A stretch of DNA of 64,000 bases from an uncultured Ignavibacteriota bacterium (GCA_903861125.1 CAIOTF010000017.1:1-64000); one strand, 5' to 3'; shown: positions 8,749-18,609, counted from the first letter of the stretch. Notes: generated by a model not told the origin, from the letters alone. Made by a program: numbers and translations.

Positions 8749-10227
8749 CTATTTCAACAAACTGCGGTACAGGTTGATATATTTTTTCGCTGATGATTCC
8801 CACGAAAAATCTTTCGCCATTCCGTTGCGCATCACCTTTTGCCATGTTTTCTGGTCGCCATACATCTTCACGGCGCGCTGGATTGTTTTGAGCAGCTCTT
8901 TCCCCTCATACTTCTGGAACTTAAAGCCAGTACCGTTCCCTGTTGTGCCTACATCCTGGATCGTATCGTCCAGTCCGCCGGTAGCGCGGACGATCGGTAC
9001 TGTTCCGTATTTCAGACTGTAGAGTTGATTCAGCCCGCACGGTTCATATCGTGAAGGCATAAGATACATATCGCTGCCTGCTTCGATCAGATGCGCAATC
9101 TCTTCGCTCATGCCGAACATGATCCCGGCTTTTTTTGCATGTTTCTTTTTCAGCGTTTCAAAATATTCGTGGTAACGTTTCTCTCCCTGTCCGATCATAA
9201 TGAACTGAACGTCGAGTTTCAGCATATCGTCGGCGATCTCCTTTATCAGGTCGATCCCTTTTTGATCCACAAGTCGTGTAATGCAACCGATGACCGGAAC
9301 GCCTGCTTTGTACTGCAGTCCGAACTTCGTGCATAATGCCATCTTGTTCTGTTCTTTTCCTTCCAGCGACTGAATATCGTAACGCTGATCGATGACCGGG
9401 TCTGTTTCCGGATTCCAGACTGTATAATCTATCCCGTTCACAATTCCGAAAAGGTCTTTCTTCCTTTTTTTCAGGATTCCTTCCATTCCGGCGCCGAACT
9501 CTTCATTGGTCGTGATCTCTTGCGCGTATTTTTCGCTGACGGTCGTTATGATATCTGAATAGACGAGTCCCGCCTTCATAAAGTTCAATTTTCCGTAGAA
9601 CTCTACCCCTTCGTGATGGAACGCTGTTCCCGGGAGACCTGTTTTATCGAACGCTTTATCGTCAAATGCCCCTTGATATCCGAGGTTATGGACGGTAAAA
9701 ACGGTCTTGATATTTTTGAATGTCGGTTCATCCTTGTAGATCGTTTTCATATACGCCGGGATGAGACCTGACTGCCAATCGTTGCAATGGATGATATCGG
9801 GCTGCCAGCCGAGTTTTTTCAGTGTTTCCAGTACGCCGCGGCAGAAGAAGATAAACCGTTCGTCGTTGTCGGCATAATCCTTGTTCGATTTGGGGTCAGT
9901 ATAGAGCCCTGCGCGGTAGTACATATCCTTATTCGCAAGGAAATAGACCTGTACTTTTGCTTTTAGACTGGAAATGAACGAAGAATTGACACTGGCTACT
10001 TTTGTTTCAGTCCCGACCGGGATCTGAATTTCACGAAGCCGGATGACGTCGTGAAGTTTAAATTTTCGTTCGCTGATTGTACCATAACGAGGCGTCATGA
10101 TACGTATATCATGGCCTAATTCGCGGATCATTTTGGGAAGTGCGCTTGATACATCTGCTAGTCCGCCGGTTTTTGAAAAAGGTTCTGCTTCGCTGGTAAT
10201 AAAGAGGATATTAAGGGGTTTCGACAT
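8749..10227 (-). CDS. glgA: Glycogen synthase (ADP-glucose type)
   Basis: The 492-residue GT5 glycosyltransferase transfers glucose from ADP-glucose to alpha-1,4-glucan. Evidence includes the N-terminal KTGGLADV motif (Lys19), HCNDWQSGLIP, TVHNLGYQG, the VNGIDYTVWNP segment and the C-terminal MPSRYEPCGLNQLYSLKYGT region with its catalytic Glu. Length and motif order are those of bacterial GlgA. A candidate promoter lies about 40 bases upstream (10266-10294), so the gene may start a transcription unit running through gmhB to the polyprenyl synthetase. No glgB or glgC gene is nearby. Confidence 0.96.
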   Translation of the reverse strand: MSKPLNILFITSEAEPFSKTGGLADVSSALPKMIRELGHDIRIMTPRYGTISERKFKLHDVIRLREIQIPVGTETKVASVNSSFISSLKAKVQVYFLANKDMYYRAGLYTDPKSNKDYADNDERFIFFCRGVLETLKKLGWQPDIIHCNDWQSGLIPAYMKTIYKDEPTFKNIKTVFTVHNLGYQGAFDDKAFDKTGLPGTAFHHEGVEFYGKLNFMKAGLVYSDIITTVSEKYAQEITTNEEFGAGMEGILKKRKKDLFGIVNGIDYTVWNPETDPVIDQRYDIQSLEGKEQNKMALCTKFGLQYKAGVPVIGCITRLVDQKGIDLIKEIADDMLKLDVQFIMIGQGEKRYHEYFETLKKKHAKKAGIMFGMSEEIAHLIEAGSDMYLMPSRYEPCGLNQLYSLKYGTVPIVRATGGLDDTIQDVGTTGNGTGFKFQKYEGKELLKTIQRAVKMYGDQKTWQKVMRNGMAKDFSWESSAKKYINLYRSLLK

Positions 10228-10265
10228 ACGTCCTTTATCTTGTGAAGAACTGACTTTACTTCACT

Positions 10266-10294
10266 AAGATACGGAAATTTTGCGGAATTTACAA
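10266..10294 (-). promoter_or_regulatory. Candidate promoter of glgA
   Basis: Read on the minus strand, TTGTAA (10294-10289) is separated by 17 bases from TATCTT (10271-10266). The predicted start is near 10259, about 32 bases before the glgA ATG. The -10 region and the bases before it (CCGTATCTTA) are nearly identical to those of the candidate ychF promoter at 53610-53638, which supports a recurring promoter type. Confidence 0.55.
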
Positions 10295-10306
10295 GAATGA
10301 TGCACT

Positions 10307-11182
10307 TTAGAAAGAAATCCCTAAGACAACAGTATAAATAGAGACGGATTGCCGATAGGTTGAAAGTGGAAGTGTGGGATGAAGGACCGAAGGATCCAAC
10401 AATTCAGGATTGCTCAGCGCTGTTACAGGGAGCGATGGTTCCGAATGAAAATATTTAATTCCGAATGTAAAAAAATCAAACACGGCGCCGCCGATAGAAA
10501 CGGAATATCCCGATTGCGTGCCCGAATTTGACGGCGAGGTTAAGGCACTATATTTATCGGAAAGGAATATAACGGGAGACCGTACCGTTGCCCACCCATA
10601 GTTCACACTTGCATACAATGATACATTACCAAGCGTTGTCTGCGAGCGCACGCCCGGCAGTATCCATAGACAAGTCCAATTCTCAATCCGGGTTGTAATT
10701 GTTGCGGGAATATTATTTAATCGAAACGATCCCTCGTCGACACCGTTACTGATTACGGCAACTGTTGCATTGACGTATAACGACCGTATGAGAGGAAAAT
10801 TTACTTCAGCTCCGATAATCGTTCCTGATGTTGCATAGCCTGCTGCAGAATGGCTGTTATCGCCGAATTCATCTGCCGGCAGGGCAAGACCGGCAAAGAG
10901 GGAATACGTAATTCCGCGCGCGTAAATAGTTGTGTCGGTTGTTTCGGAATAATAATCCATCCGTTCATTCCCGACATAAGAAATATCGGCATAGGTGATG
11001 GTGTAAACAACATTTTCACCGGTTATGATTTTCAATTGCTGATCAGGAATGATCTCAATGATTGTTCCGGAAATGATGCGCCCGTTCTTAAGATATACAA
11101 CGTTCTTCTTCCTGTCCTGCGAAATAAGATTGAAGGTGAGAACGATAACCAGAAAAACCATTGCAATAGGGCGTGAAATCAT
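10307..11182 (-). CDS. Predicted outer-membrane protein with N-terminal SH3/LSm-like strand region
   Basis: No named function is recognised. The preferred start is the ATG at 11182, which overlaps the upstream stop as ATGA and puts a hydrophobic signal sequence at the very N-terminus (MISRPIAMVFLV); the ATG at 11212 would add ten residues. Residues 25-70 contain VVYLKNGRIISGTIIE followed by ITYADISYVG, a pattern common at the start of Bacteroidota surface proteins. The remaining 200 residues alternate like a beta barrel and end in a terminal Phe (LGISF), typical of barrel insertion signals. It lies between the M61 peptidase and glgA genes. Confidence 0.7.
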   Translation of the reverse strand: MISRPIAMVFLVIVLTFNLISQDRKKNVVYLKNGRIISGTIIEIIPDQQLKIITGENVVYTITYADISYVGNERMDYYSETTDTTIYARGITYSLFAGLALPADEFGDNSHSAAGYATSGTIIGAEVNFPLIRSLYVNATVAVISNGVDEGSFRLNNIPATITTRIENWTCLWILPGVRSQTTLGNVSLYASVNYGWATVRSPVIFLSDKYSALTSPSNSGTQSGYSVSIGGAVFDFFTFGIKYFHSEPSLPVTALSNPELLDPSVLHPTLPLSTYRQSVSIYTVVLGISF

Positions 11183-12966
11183 CTCTTGACGTCCCACGAT
11201 TCTTTCAGCCATTCTTCATAGATCGCTTTCTGTAGTGCGGTCGGCGAAGCAATTTTTTTCACCGCATAATTTATTGTGCCGGAGTAACCGAGTTGTACCT
11301 TCAACTCTTTTAATCGGTCGTTTCTGAAGATCGTCAGTATGATCTCATCACCGGCGTTCATGGAGGAAATTCGTTCATAAAAATCGTTTGTCCGAACGCG
11401 GTATCCGTTAAGTGCAACGATTTCATCATAGATCTCAAGCCCTGCTTTTTCTCCGGGAGAATCCGGAGTGATACCGGATATCCTTGTGCTTTCACCGGCA
11501 TCCTGTGTTGTTATTCCAATACTAATTCTTTTCGTAGAATCGCGCCGAGTGATCTCAAGTCCCGCGTAGGAAAGTGTTTGATCCCACGGAAGAGAAACAG
11601 TGGAGAAGACATAGTCATGGAAGAACTCACGGAAGCTGCCGCCGCCGAATTCTTCGCATGTTTTTTGAAGATCGGCATTCGTAAATCCTTGGGTCGGCGT
11701 AAACCGTTTGAACATTGCCCGCATCACATCGTCCAGGGAATGGACATTCTTTGAACGCTGACGGATTTCAAGATCGAGAAGCAGACTTACCTGCGAACCC
11801 TTTCCATAATAATCGCTTTCGGCATTCTGGGCATTCTGTCTTCCGCGCCAGTATTTTATCCACGCATCAAAACTTGCTTCGGCAACGGATTGAATGGTAT
11901 TGCCGTAGCGCATGCGTTCGTTCGTCACCATTTGACCGACCTTGTCCAGATACGACCGAGCATCCGAAAATTTTGCACGCAATATTATGAGATCATCAAA
12001 ATACGATGTTGTGCCTTCGCTCACCCAGAGTTCTTCGGAATAATTTTCTTTCGAAAAATCGTAGGGTGCGATCGCTTTCGGCCTCAGGCGTTTCACGTTC
12101 CATGTATGGAAATATTCGTGGGAAATCAATCCGAGAAAACCTTTATAGGCAGCGGGATTTGAAAAAATGAACGGACGAACGCCCATAATGGTGGAGTTCA
12201 GATGTTCCGTTCCCCCTCCGGCGTTCGGCTGACAGTGGATCTGGAAAATGAATTTCTTATACGGCAGTTCACCCCAGAATTCCTTATTGGCAATGACGAT
12301 CTTGGTCACATCGTTGATCAGCGTATCGATGTTCCAATTTCCTTCGCCGTAAATGCTGATGATATGTCTTTTCCCGTCAACAAAAAAATCGAAATCTTTT
12401 TGATGGCCGATCTCAAGAGGACAATCGCCGAAATGCTCGAAGGTGGGAGCTGAAAATGTGAACGGTGCACCGTCCGATTCATCAAGACCTGTTGTTACCT
12501 TCCAGTCGCCAAACGGTACGACAGTCAGTTGAAGGGGCTTATTTTTTAATTCGTCAACATACATGAAAACTGAGAGGGGATCGACAAATGCATGTTCGCT
12601 GTTCAATTCGCGGGTCCGCATATTGAATTCATTTGCATATACCTTGTACCGTGCGGTCACCGATTTTGAACTTCCTTGTTCGATCCGCCAGGTATCTTTA
12701 TCGGTTTTCTTGTAAGGAAGGAGATTGTTCTTTTCATCAACCGCGGAAAATTCCTGCACGCCTCCGGAAAAATCCAGCAGAAGGTACCGTCCTGTCCGCC
12801 ATGCCGGCATATGAAGATCCAGAATTTTAGTTTTATGATTCTCTATACGAATCTCTACTTCAAACAGATGAGTGGCCGGTTTGGGCATTGAGAGTCTATA
12901 AAAGACCGCAGGTTGTGAATGTGCCATAAGGGTTGTGAGTATGAGAAGAAATTGGAATATTTTCAT
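11179..12966 (-). CDS. M61-family glycyl aminopeptidase-like metalloprotease with PDZ domain
   Basis: From the ATG at 12966 the protein has 595 residues and begins with a signal peptide (MKIFQFLLILTTLMAHSQ). The N-terminal beta domain is followed by the zinc-peptidase core: GGGTEH near residue 258, HEYFH at 283-287 with zinc ligands His283 and His287, and a third ligand Glu317 in WVSEGTTSYF. A PDZ domain (about residues 490-570, ISGITPDSPGEKAGLEIYDEIV) follows. M61 enzymes are exported aminopeptidases preferring N-terminal Gly or Ala. An upstream in-frame ATG at 13059 would bury the signal peptide and is rejected. It starts the leftward run ending at 2273. Confidence 0.9.
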   Translation of the reverse strand: MKIFQFLLILTTLMAHSQPAVFYRLSMPKPATHLFEVEIRIENHKTKILDLHMPAWRTGRYLLLDFSGGVQEFSAVDEKNNLLPYKKTDKDTWRIEQGSSKSVTARYKVYANEFNMRTRELNSEHAFVDPLSVFMYVDELKNKPLQLTVVPFGDWKVTTGLDESDGAPFTFSAPTFEHFGDCPLEIGHQKDFDFFVDGKRHIISIYGEGNWNIDTLINDVTKIVIANKEFWGELPYKKFIFQIHCQPNAGGGTEHLNSTIMGVRPFIFSNPAAYKGFLGLISHEYFHTWNVKRLRPKAIAPYDFSKENYSEELWVSEGTTSYFDDLIILRAKFSDARSYLDKVGQMVTNERMRYGNTIQSVAEASFDAWIKYWRGRQNAQNAESDYYGKGSQVSLLLDLEIRQRSKNVHSLDDVMRAMFKRFTPTQGFTNADLQKTCEEFGGGSFREFFHDYVFSTVSLPWDQTLSYAGLEITRRDSTKRISIGITTQDAGESTRISGITPDSPGEKAGLEIYDEIVALNGYRVRTNDFYERISSMNAGDEIILTIFRNDRLKELKVQLGYSGTINYAVKKIASPTALQKAIYEEWLKESWDVKR

Positions 12967-13193
12967 AAGAAGAGTTTGGCTTAACCTAAAAGACAGCAAA
13001 ACGATATTTCGTCCGGTCTGACGGTATGGCAGAATTTTTCGGGATGGCAAAAAAGACACTAATCCGTTTTTTCGCTGTCATACGTCCGGTATAAAGACAA
13101 TGTAGGGCGTATGCTGTCTTCATAGATACGGTTCAGGAATAATCTACCGAAAGTGACTTCGGAGAGCAAGAAAAAATCCCTTTGAAAAAACAG
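12967..13193. other. Divergent intergenic region, M61 peptidase / porU
   Basis: About 230 bases between the M61 peptidase start and the porU promoter. It should carry the M61 promoter, but I could not pick out a convincing -35/-10 pair on the minus strand. A 60-codon minus-strand frame (13059-13241) overlaps the porU promoter and shows no protein features. Nothing else supportable is seen. Confidence 0.5.
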
Positions 13194-13224
13194 TTGACAA
13201 ACAAAACATGCTTCTCTATATTTG
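13194..13224 (+). promoter_or_regulatory. Strong promoter of the porU operon
   Basis: TTGACA (13194-13199) is followed after exactly 17 bases by TATATTTG (13217-13224). It matches both the sigma-70 consensus and the Bacteroidota -7 consensus TAnnTTTG. Transcription should start near 13229-13231, giving a leader of about 155 bases before porU. Confidence 0.75.
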
Positions 13225-13249
13225 TAGGAGAAGTTCATCAAACATAAGG

Positions 13250-13335
13250 AGCAACAAGTATAGATTTTTTGTTAAAGGTTGTAGGTCAGCTAATGGTCGT
13301 TTGACACCTTTAACGTTTATACTCGTTGCTTTTTT
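13250..13335 (+). promoter_or_regulatory. Long structured leader hairpin with U-tract before porU
   Basis: The outer stem pairs 13250-13262 (AGCAACAAGTATA) with 13318-13330, 12 of 13 pairs with one A-C mismatch. An inner stem pairs 13271-13279 (GTTAAAGGT) with 13306-13314, all 9 pairs. A third short stem, GTCA (13285-13288) with TGAC (13302-13305), lies inside. Six Ts (13330-13335) follow directly. The element lies inside the predicted 5' leader, so it could be an attenuator, the 3' end of a small RNA, or a leader that senses a signal. I recognise no known riboswitch family in it. Confidence 0.65.
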
Positions 13336-13386
13336 ATTGTACCGAGCGTGAAGGTGTATCTGCAACTCATGATTCGGTATTTTATT

Positions 13387-16300
13387 ATGTTCAAACAATC
13401 AATTTTATTTTTGTTTTTTTTCTGCGCTTACCTTGTTGCGCAGAACACTTCAACGTATTCCGATGTCAGGGTCATTGAGTCTGATGAGAAGGGAATCACG
13501 CTGGAGTTCCGTCCGCACTATCTTGCCAATAGGCTGATCACTGCCGAGGGAAAAACATTTGAGATACCGCAGTTCACATCAGGCATAATGGTCGGCCGGA
13601 ATGAACCCGGCAGAGAAGATATTCGAAGCAGGATACTATCCGTTGCACTTCCGTCGTATCAGGGAAACACGGTTACTGTTACAGCCTCCGATTTTGAAAG
13701 GATACAATCATTTCCCCTCGCACCGATTCCTACAGTGGAAGCATACGATAATTTAGGACCATCAAAGTACGGATACTCTGCAAATTTTATTTCCAAACAG
13801 AATTTCTATCCTGCTCAGATCGCTGAATTGAAGAACATCGGTAAAGTAAAAGGAATTGTGACGGGAAATATTGTTGTTTCTCCCACCCAATTCCAATCTG
13901 CTACAAGCACCCTGAAACGGTATTCCCGTATTGTTATTCGTATTGATTTCGGTGCAAAGGATGCTCTTATCGAAAATTCAGGAAACGACGAATGGGCCCA
14001 GGCATCGCTGCTAAATTATTCTATGGTGAAAAAATGGAGTATGCCGGCACTGATGCGGAAAGTTTCTACTGTCAGTTCGGTGCTTTCTTCCGGAACGTGG
14101 TTCAAGATGGAAGTGGTCGATGAGGGGATGTACAAAATCACTGCTGCGTATTTGCGTGCAGCGGGTATTGAACCCGGATCTCTTTCATCGATCTATGACG
14201 TGAAAATATTCGGAGCGGACGGGAGAAGAATTCCCGAGAGTCTCGTAGCTGTCCGGCCTGCCGATCTTCCTCAAGCAGCCGTTGAATATGTAGATAATAA
14301 TTCCAATTCAAAGTTTGACGCCGATGACTATATTCTGTTCTACGGACAGGGAGTGAATGGTTGGAACTACGATCCTGTTCAGAAGCAATTTCAGAATTAC
14401 GTTAATCCGTACACATTCAGCAACTACTATTTTTTCAGTGTCGGCGCCAATGTTCCTGTAAAACAGATCGTATCTGTTTCGGTTCCCGGCACAACCGGCG
14501 GATCTGTTTCGCAAACGCTCGGGAAAGTTTTCTTTAACGAACAAAAATATAATCTCAATGCATCCGGCCAGCAATGGTTCAGTCCGCCGATGAATGCAAA
14601 TGAATCGCGCGTACTAAGCAATAAGTTGACAGGAAGGATCACTGGAACACCGGTTACGTACCGATACAGCCTGCTATCCCGTTCGAATGCAACGTCGCAA
14701 TTCATTCTGGAAGAGACCGGCACTCCGGTTTCAACGGAATCCATATCCGGAAAACCGGACTATAATCTTAACTCTCCAATAGAAACGTATGCCGAAGTCA
14801 GCGGTCCTCGTCAGGCGACGATCGTTCCCGTACTGAGCGATGACCGCAGTAATTTAAAATTGACATATTCCGTTCCGTCCACAGTTGCCTTTGGTTTTAT
14901 CGATTGGGTGAATATCTTCTACCGGCAGGGCTTAACGGCATCAAACGATTTGCTGCAGTTCTCCTCGCCGGATTCCAGCGGAACAGTAGAATATTCGGCA
15001 ACAGGTTTTTCCACAAATGCAGTAAAAGTGTATGAAGTGTCCAGCGTGAACAGCGTGCGTAGGATATCCTCCCGTTCAGATCTTGTGCTTGGATCGATCC
15101 TTTTTAAGGATACATTGAGCGCGGGAAAGATCCGCAAATACTGGGCCGGCACGGAAGCAAAATATCTTACTCCGAAGTCGATTGTGAAGATTCCCAATTC
15201 GGACCTGCACGGATTCAGCGGTGCGGAATTTATTATTATCACGCACGCTGATTTCAAGTCGGAAGCTGTTCGTTTGAAGAACCACAAGGAGAATCTTCCG
15301 GGGACGAAAAAAATCACGACAACCGTCGTAGACGTTGATACCATCTACAATGAATTCGGAATAGGCATGCCCGATCCGACCGCATTGCGCGATTTTATCC
15401 GTTACGCTTCGAACAATTGGAGTGTGAAGCCGAAATATGTTCTCCTTTTTGGCGATGCAAGTTATGATTACCGTTCAATTCTGCAGAACGACCGGTCATT
15501 TGTTCCCACATACGAAACGTTGGAATCGAACAGCAAGATTTCGACACTGAACAACGAGGACTATTTTACGTACATCGACGTACAGAATACGGTTTCCATA
15601 GCACAAGGTCGATTAACGCCCCGCACGTCTGAAGAGGCCCGGGTGATCGTAGACAAAATTATTATGTACGAATCGGCAATTCCCAAAGGGACATGGAAGA
15701 ACTTGATCACGATTGTTGCCGACGACAAGTGGTCAACGGATGATCAAAATGAAGGTGACCATACAACCCAGGCGGAGGATCTTGCTACGTTTTATACTCC
15801 AAAAGATTTTGAAATCAAAAAAATATTTATGGAGGAATATCCGGTTGTCTATACGTCATCGGGAAGAAGGAAACCGGATGCACGGAAAGCAATGCTCGAC
15901 CAGGTGAACAATGGAACGCTGATCCTGAATTTTGTAGGGCACGGTAACCCCAAAGTATGGGCTCACGAGAATATTCTTACGCTTGATGATGTTCGTACGC
16001 AATTCCTCAATCAGGATAAGGAGACTTTTATTGTAGCGGCAACGTGTGACTGGGGACGGTTTGACGAAGCCGGCGAATCAAGTTCGGCCGAAGAGGTTGT
16101 AATCAATAAAAAAGGGGGAGCAATCGGCGTGCTGAGTGCAACACGAGCGGTCTATGCAAGTTACAATGCCGCAACGAATCAAAGTTTCTATCAATATGTC
16201 TTTTCGCAAAAGCCTTCCATGCGCATTGGCGATGCATATATGCTGACGATGAATGCTCCAAACGATCTAGAAAACAAGCAGAAATATTTTTTATTAGGTG

Positions 16301-17385
16301 ATCCGACGCTTCGGCTCGCCGTTCCATCCGAGGTAATCGTCATCGATTCTCTCCAAACGGAAACCACTACCGTTGCCGATACGCTGCACGCACTGGAAAA
16401 GATCAATGTGAAGGCAACGGTACGGGATATGGCGAATGCCATTTCAACTAATTTTTCCGGCAGCGCACAAATCACCGTGTTCGACGCCGATAGAAAAAAA
16501 ACGATATCAACGATGCCGGGGTGGGATTATGAAGACAACGGCGGCATCATCTATAAGGGGGAAAATTCCATTAAAAATGGAGTGCTGAATGCGGCATTCA
16601 TCGTACCTAAAGATATTGCGTACCAGAACAAAAATGGACGTATTTCAGTCTATTTTTCGGATGCATCGTCCGACGGACGGGGATATACAAGAAACTTCAT
16701 CGTCGGTGGTGCCAGCAGAAATGTTCGTCCGGATTCACTTGGTCCGGACATTGCCATCTATTTAGACAATACAAATTTCCGTGCAGGCGATGTTGTTACT
16801 GAGAATCCCACGCTGATTGTTACGTTGATCGATAGCAGCGGTATCAATTCATCAACGAACAGCATCGGTCACAGGCTTGAGGCATGGATCGATGGGAATG
16901 CGAAGAGTGTTGATCTGACAGAATTCTATAAGGGAAAGATTGACAGCTATCAGGGAGGATCTGCGGAATATTCGATGAGTAATCTTTCCTTGGGGAACCA
17001 TACCATTAAAGTGCGGGCTTGGGATGTACATAACAATTCCTCTACGGCTGAATCGTATTTTATGGTTGCATCCGGAAGCGGATTGTCGATCCAGCAGTTG
17101 TATAATTTCCCGAATCCGGTGACAACGGCTACGACATTCACCTTTCAGCACAATCAACTTACGCCGGTCGATGTTACAGTAAATATCTATACCGTCGCCG
17201 GTCGTTTGATACGAACGATCGAACGGTTCGCCGTTCCGGATCGCTTCGTGAAGATCGATTGGAACAGGACCGATTCCGACGGCGATGAAATCGGGAATGG
17301 AATATATTTCTACAAGGTTATTGCAAAGACAATTGATGGAAAATATTCAAGCGAAGCATTGGGGAAAATGGCAATTGTCCGGTAA
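13387..17385 (+). CDS. porU: Type IX secretion system sortase PorU (C25 peptidase family)
   Basis: The 1332-residue product starts at the ATG at 13387, which gives a signal peptide (MFKQSILFLFFFCAYLVAQ); a GTG at 13348 in the same frame would precede it. The central C25 (gingipain-type) domain has its catalytic pair at His852 (FVGHGNPKVW) and Cys887 (VAATCDWGRF). The C-terminus is a T9SS sorting domain starting at FPNPVTTATTF and ending in GKMAIVR. PorU is the outer-membrane enzyme that removes sorting domains from T9SS cargo and attaches the cargo to the surface. It is directly followed by porV, its known partner. It is longer than the P. gingivalis protein, mainly in the N-terminal half. 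Confidence 0.92.
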   Translation: MFKQSILFLFFFCAYLVAQNTSTYSDVRVIESDEKGITLEFRPHYLANRLITAEGKTFEIPQFTSGIMVGRNEPGREDIRSRILSVALPSYQGNTVTVTASDFERIQSFPLAPIPTVEAYDNLGPSKYGYSANFISKQNFYPAQIAELKNIGKVKGIVTGNIVVSPTQFQSATSTLKRYSRIVIRIDFGAKDALIENSGNDEWAQASLLNYSMVKKWSMPALMRKVSTVSSVLSSGTWFKMEVVDEGMYKITAAYLRAAGIEPGSLSSIYDVKIFGADGRRIPESLVAVRPADLPQAAVEYVDNNSNSKFDADDYILFYGQGVNGWNYDPVQKQFQNYVNPYTFSNYYFFSVGANVPVKQIVSVSVPGTTGGSVSQTLGKVFFNEQKYNLNASGQQWFSPPMNANESRVLSNKLTGRITGTPVTYRYSLLSRSNATSQFILEETGTPVSTESISGKPDYNLNSPIETYAEVSGPRQATIVPVLSDDRSNLKLTYSVPSTVAFGFIDWVNIFYRQGLTASNDLLQFSSPDSSGTVEYSATGFSTNAVKVYEVSSVNSVRRISSRSDLVLGSILFKDTLSAGKIRKYWAGTEAKYLTPKSIVKIPNSDLHGFSGAEFIIITHADFKSEAVRLKNHKENLPGTKKITTTVVDVDTIYNEFGIGMPDPTALRDFIRYASNNWSVKPKYVLLFGDASYDYRSILQNDRSFVPTYETLESNSKISTLNNEDYFTYIDVQNTVSIAQGRLTPRTSEEARVIVDKIIMYESAIPKGTWKNLITIVADDKWSTDDQNEGDHTTQAEDLATFYTPKDFEIKKIFMEEYPVVYTSSGRRKPDARKAMLDQVNNGTLILNFVGHGNPKVWAHENILTLDDVRTQFLNQDKETFIVAATCDWGRFDEAGESSSAEEVVINKKGGAIGVLSATRAVYASYNAATNQSFYQYVFSQKPSMRIGDAYMLTMNAPNDLENKQKYFLLGDPTLRLAVPSEVIVIDSLQTETTTVADTLHALEKINVKATVRDMANAISTNFSGSAQITVFDADRKKTISTMPGWDYEDNGGIIYKGENSIKNGVLNAAFIVPKDIAYQNKNGRISVYFSDASSDGRGYTRNFIVGGASRNVRPDSLGPDIAIYLDNTNFRAGDVVTENPTLIVTLIDSSGINSSTNSIGHRLEAWIDGNAKSVDLTEFYKGKIDSYQGGSAEYSMSNLSLGNHTIKVRAWDVHNNSSTAESYFMVASGSGLSIQQLYNFPNPVTTATTFTFQHNQLTPVDVTVNIYTVAGRLIRTIERFAVPDRFVKIDWNRTDSDGDEIGNGIYFYKVIAKTIDGKYSSEALGKMAIVR

Positions 17386-17464
17386 TGGAACATTGCTGGT
17401 AACGTAAAGCAACTATAGTATTAAATTTTTTTATTAACTATATTTTATAAAGGAAATAACCATT

Positions 17465-17470
17465 GAGGAG
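17465..17470 (+). promoter_or_regulatory. Shine-Dalgarno site fixing the porV start
   Basis: GAGGAG lies 7 bases before the ATG at 17478. Good Shine-Dalgarno sites are rare in this window, and this one selects that ATG over the in-frame TTG at 17463, which overlaps the site itself. It also suggests high translation of porV. Confidence 0.7.
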
Positions 17471-17477
17471 CTATAAA

Positions 17478-18590
17478 ATGAAAAAGGCGTTCAGTACTGT
17501 CGGCGCGGTACTATTAATGTTCAGCGTCACGCAATCGGTGTTTGCTCAGGCAGGATCGACAGCAGTTCCGTTTTTGATGATCTCACCAAATTCCCGTGCC
17601 AGCGGCATGGGTGAAGCAGGCACAGGAATTGCGGATGATGCAGCGTCCATCCACTGGAATCCCGCAGGACTTGCTTTCCAAAAAGGTGGGGAAGTAAGCA
17701 TTACGCATTCGAACTGGCTTCCGCAGTTCAATCTCTCTGACCTGTTTTACGATTATTTCAATATTAAACAGGAGATGCCGGAATACGGCGGAACATTCGG
17801 TGCCAGTATTACATATCTGAATCTCGGTGAGTTTATTGTTACCACAGAAAAAGGTCCTGATGCTGTCGATAAATTTAAGGGTTTTGAGTTTGCCGTCACT
17901 GCGGGGTACGGAACACAAGTGACCGATGATTTTGGTCTTGGATTAAATCTGCGGTATATCAACTCCAGTCTGTCACCGATCGGAACAGCGCAGGAAAAAG
18001 GATCCGGCATTGCCAATGATTTTAGTTTTGATCTTGGATTTTTATACCGTCCGAAGTCGCTGATTATTCCGGTGGTCGATGAAGATATCGGTGGACTGTT
18101 CAGTGTAGGGGTCAATGTAACAAATCTTGGTCCGAAAGTGACATACATCGATGCTGCGCAGGCTGATCCGCTTCCAACGCAATTACGGGTCGGTTTCGGT
18201 ATCACGCCGATGAAAGATCAGTATAACAGCTTAACGCTGGCGGTCGATTTTGCAAAACTTCTTGTCTATCGTGAACCGAACGGAGCTTCGCACGAACTTC
18301 CTAAGTCTATAATAACTTCATTCAGCCAAAATTCGTTGGACCAGAATATTAAATACGTTAATACATCTGTCGGTCTTGAATATTGGTACGATAAAAAAGT
18401 GGCGCTGCGTATGGGATACTTCTTTGAAGATCCGTTGAACGGAAACCGTAATTTCATGACGTTCGGTGCCGGTTTACGGTATGATATCTACGGATTTGAT
18501 TTTAGTTACATCTCCGCGAAAGAAGAAAACCATCCGCTCTCCGAAACCCTTCGTTTTACACTGCTCATTTTGTGGAACGAAATCTTATAA
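17478..18590 (+). CDS. porV: Type IX secretion outer-membrane shuttle protein PorV (LptO)
   Basis: The 370-residue protein starts with a signal peptide (MKKAFSTVGAVLLMFS...VFAQ). The mature N-terminus, AVPFLMISPNSRASGMGEAGTG, then NPAGLAF, is the typical PorV/FadL-like barrel start. Many alternating beta segments follow, and the protein ends in a strand with LLILWNEIL. PorV binds the sorting domain of T9SS cargo and delivers it to the PorU attachment complex. Adjacency to porU supports this over a generic FadL-type barrel. It is 92 bases downstream of porU, and a GC-rich hairpin lies behind it. Confidence 0.9.
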   Translation: MKKAFSTVGAVLLMFSVTQSVFAQAGSTAVPFLMISPNSRASGMGEAGTGIADDAASIHWNPAGLAFQKGGEVSITHSNWLPQFNLSDLFYDYFNIKQEMPEYGGTFGASITYLNLGEFIVTTEKGPDAVDKFKGFEFAVTAGYGTQVTDDFGLGLNLRYINSSLSPIGTAQEKGSGIANDFSFDLGFLYRPKSLIIPVVDEDIGGLFSVGVNVTNLGPKVTYIDAAQADPLPTQLRVGFGITPMKDQYNSLTLAVDFAKLLVYREPNGASHELPKSIITSFSQNSLDQNIKYVNTSVGLEYWYDKKVALRMGYFFEDPLNGNRNFMTFGAGLRYDIYGFDFSYISAKEENHPLSETLRFTLLILWNEIL

Positions 18591-18609
18591 GATTTCCTGA
18601 ATGATTCAG

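Noticed and set aside
13059-13241. 60-codon minus-strand frame in the M61/porU gap
   Set aside because: It overlaps the porU promoter, has no ribosome-binding site and no recognisable protein features.
13348-13386. GTG start for porU at 13348
   Set aside because: It places 13 residues before an otherwise canonical signal peptide; the ATG at 13387 is better.
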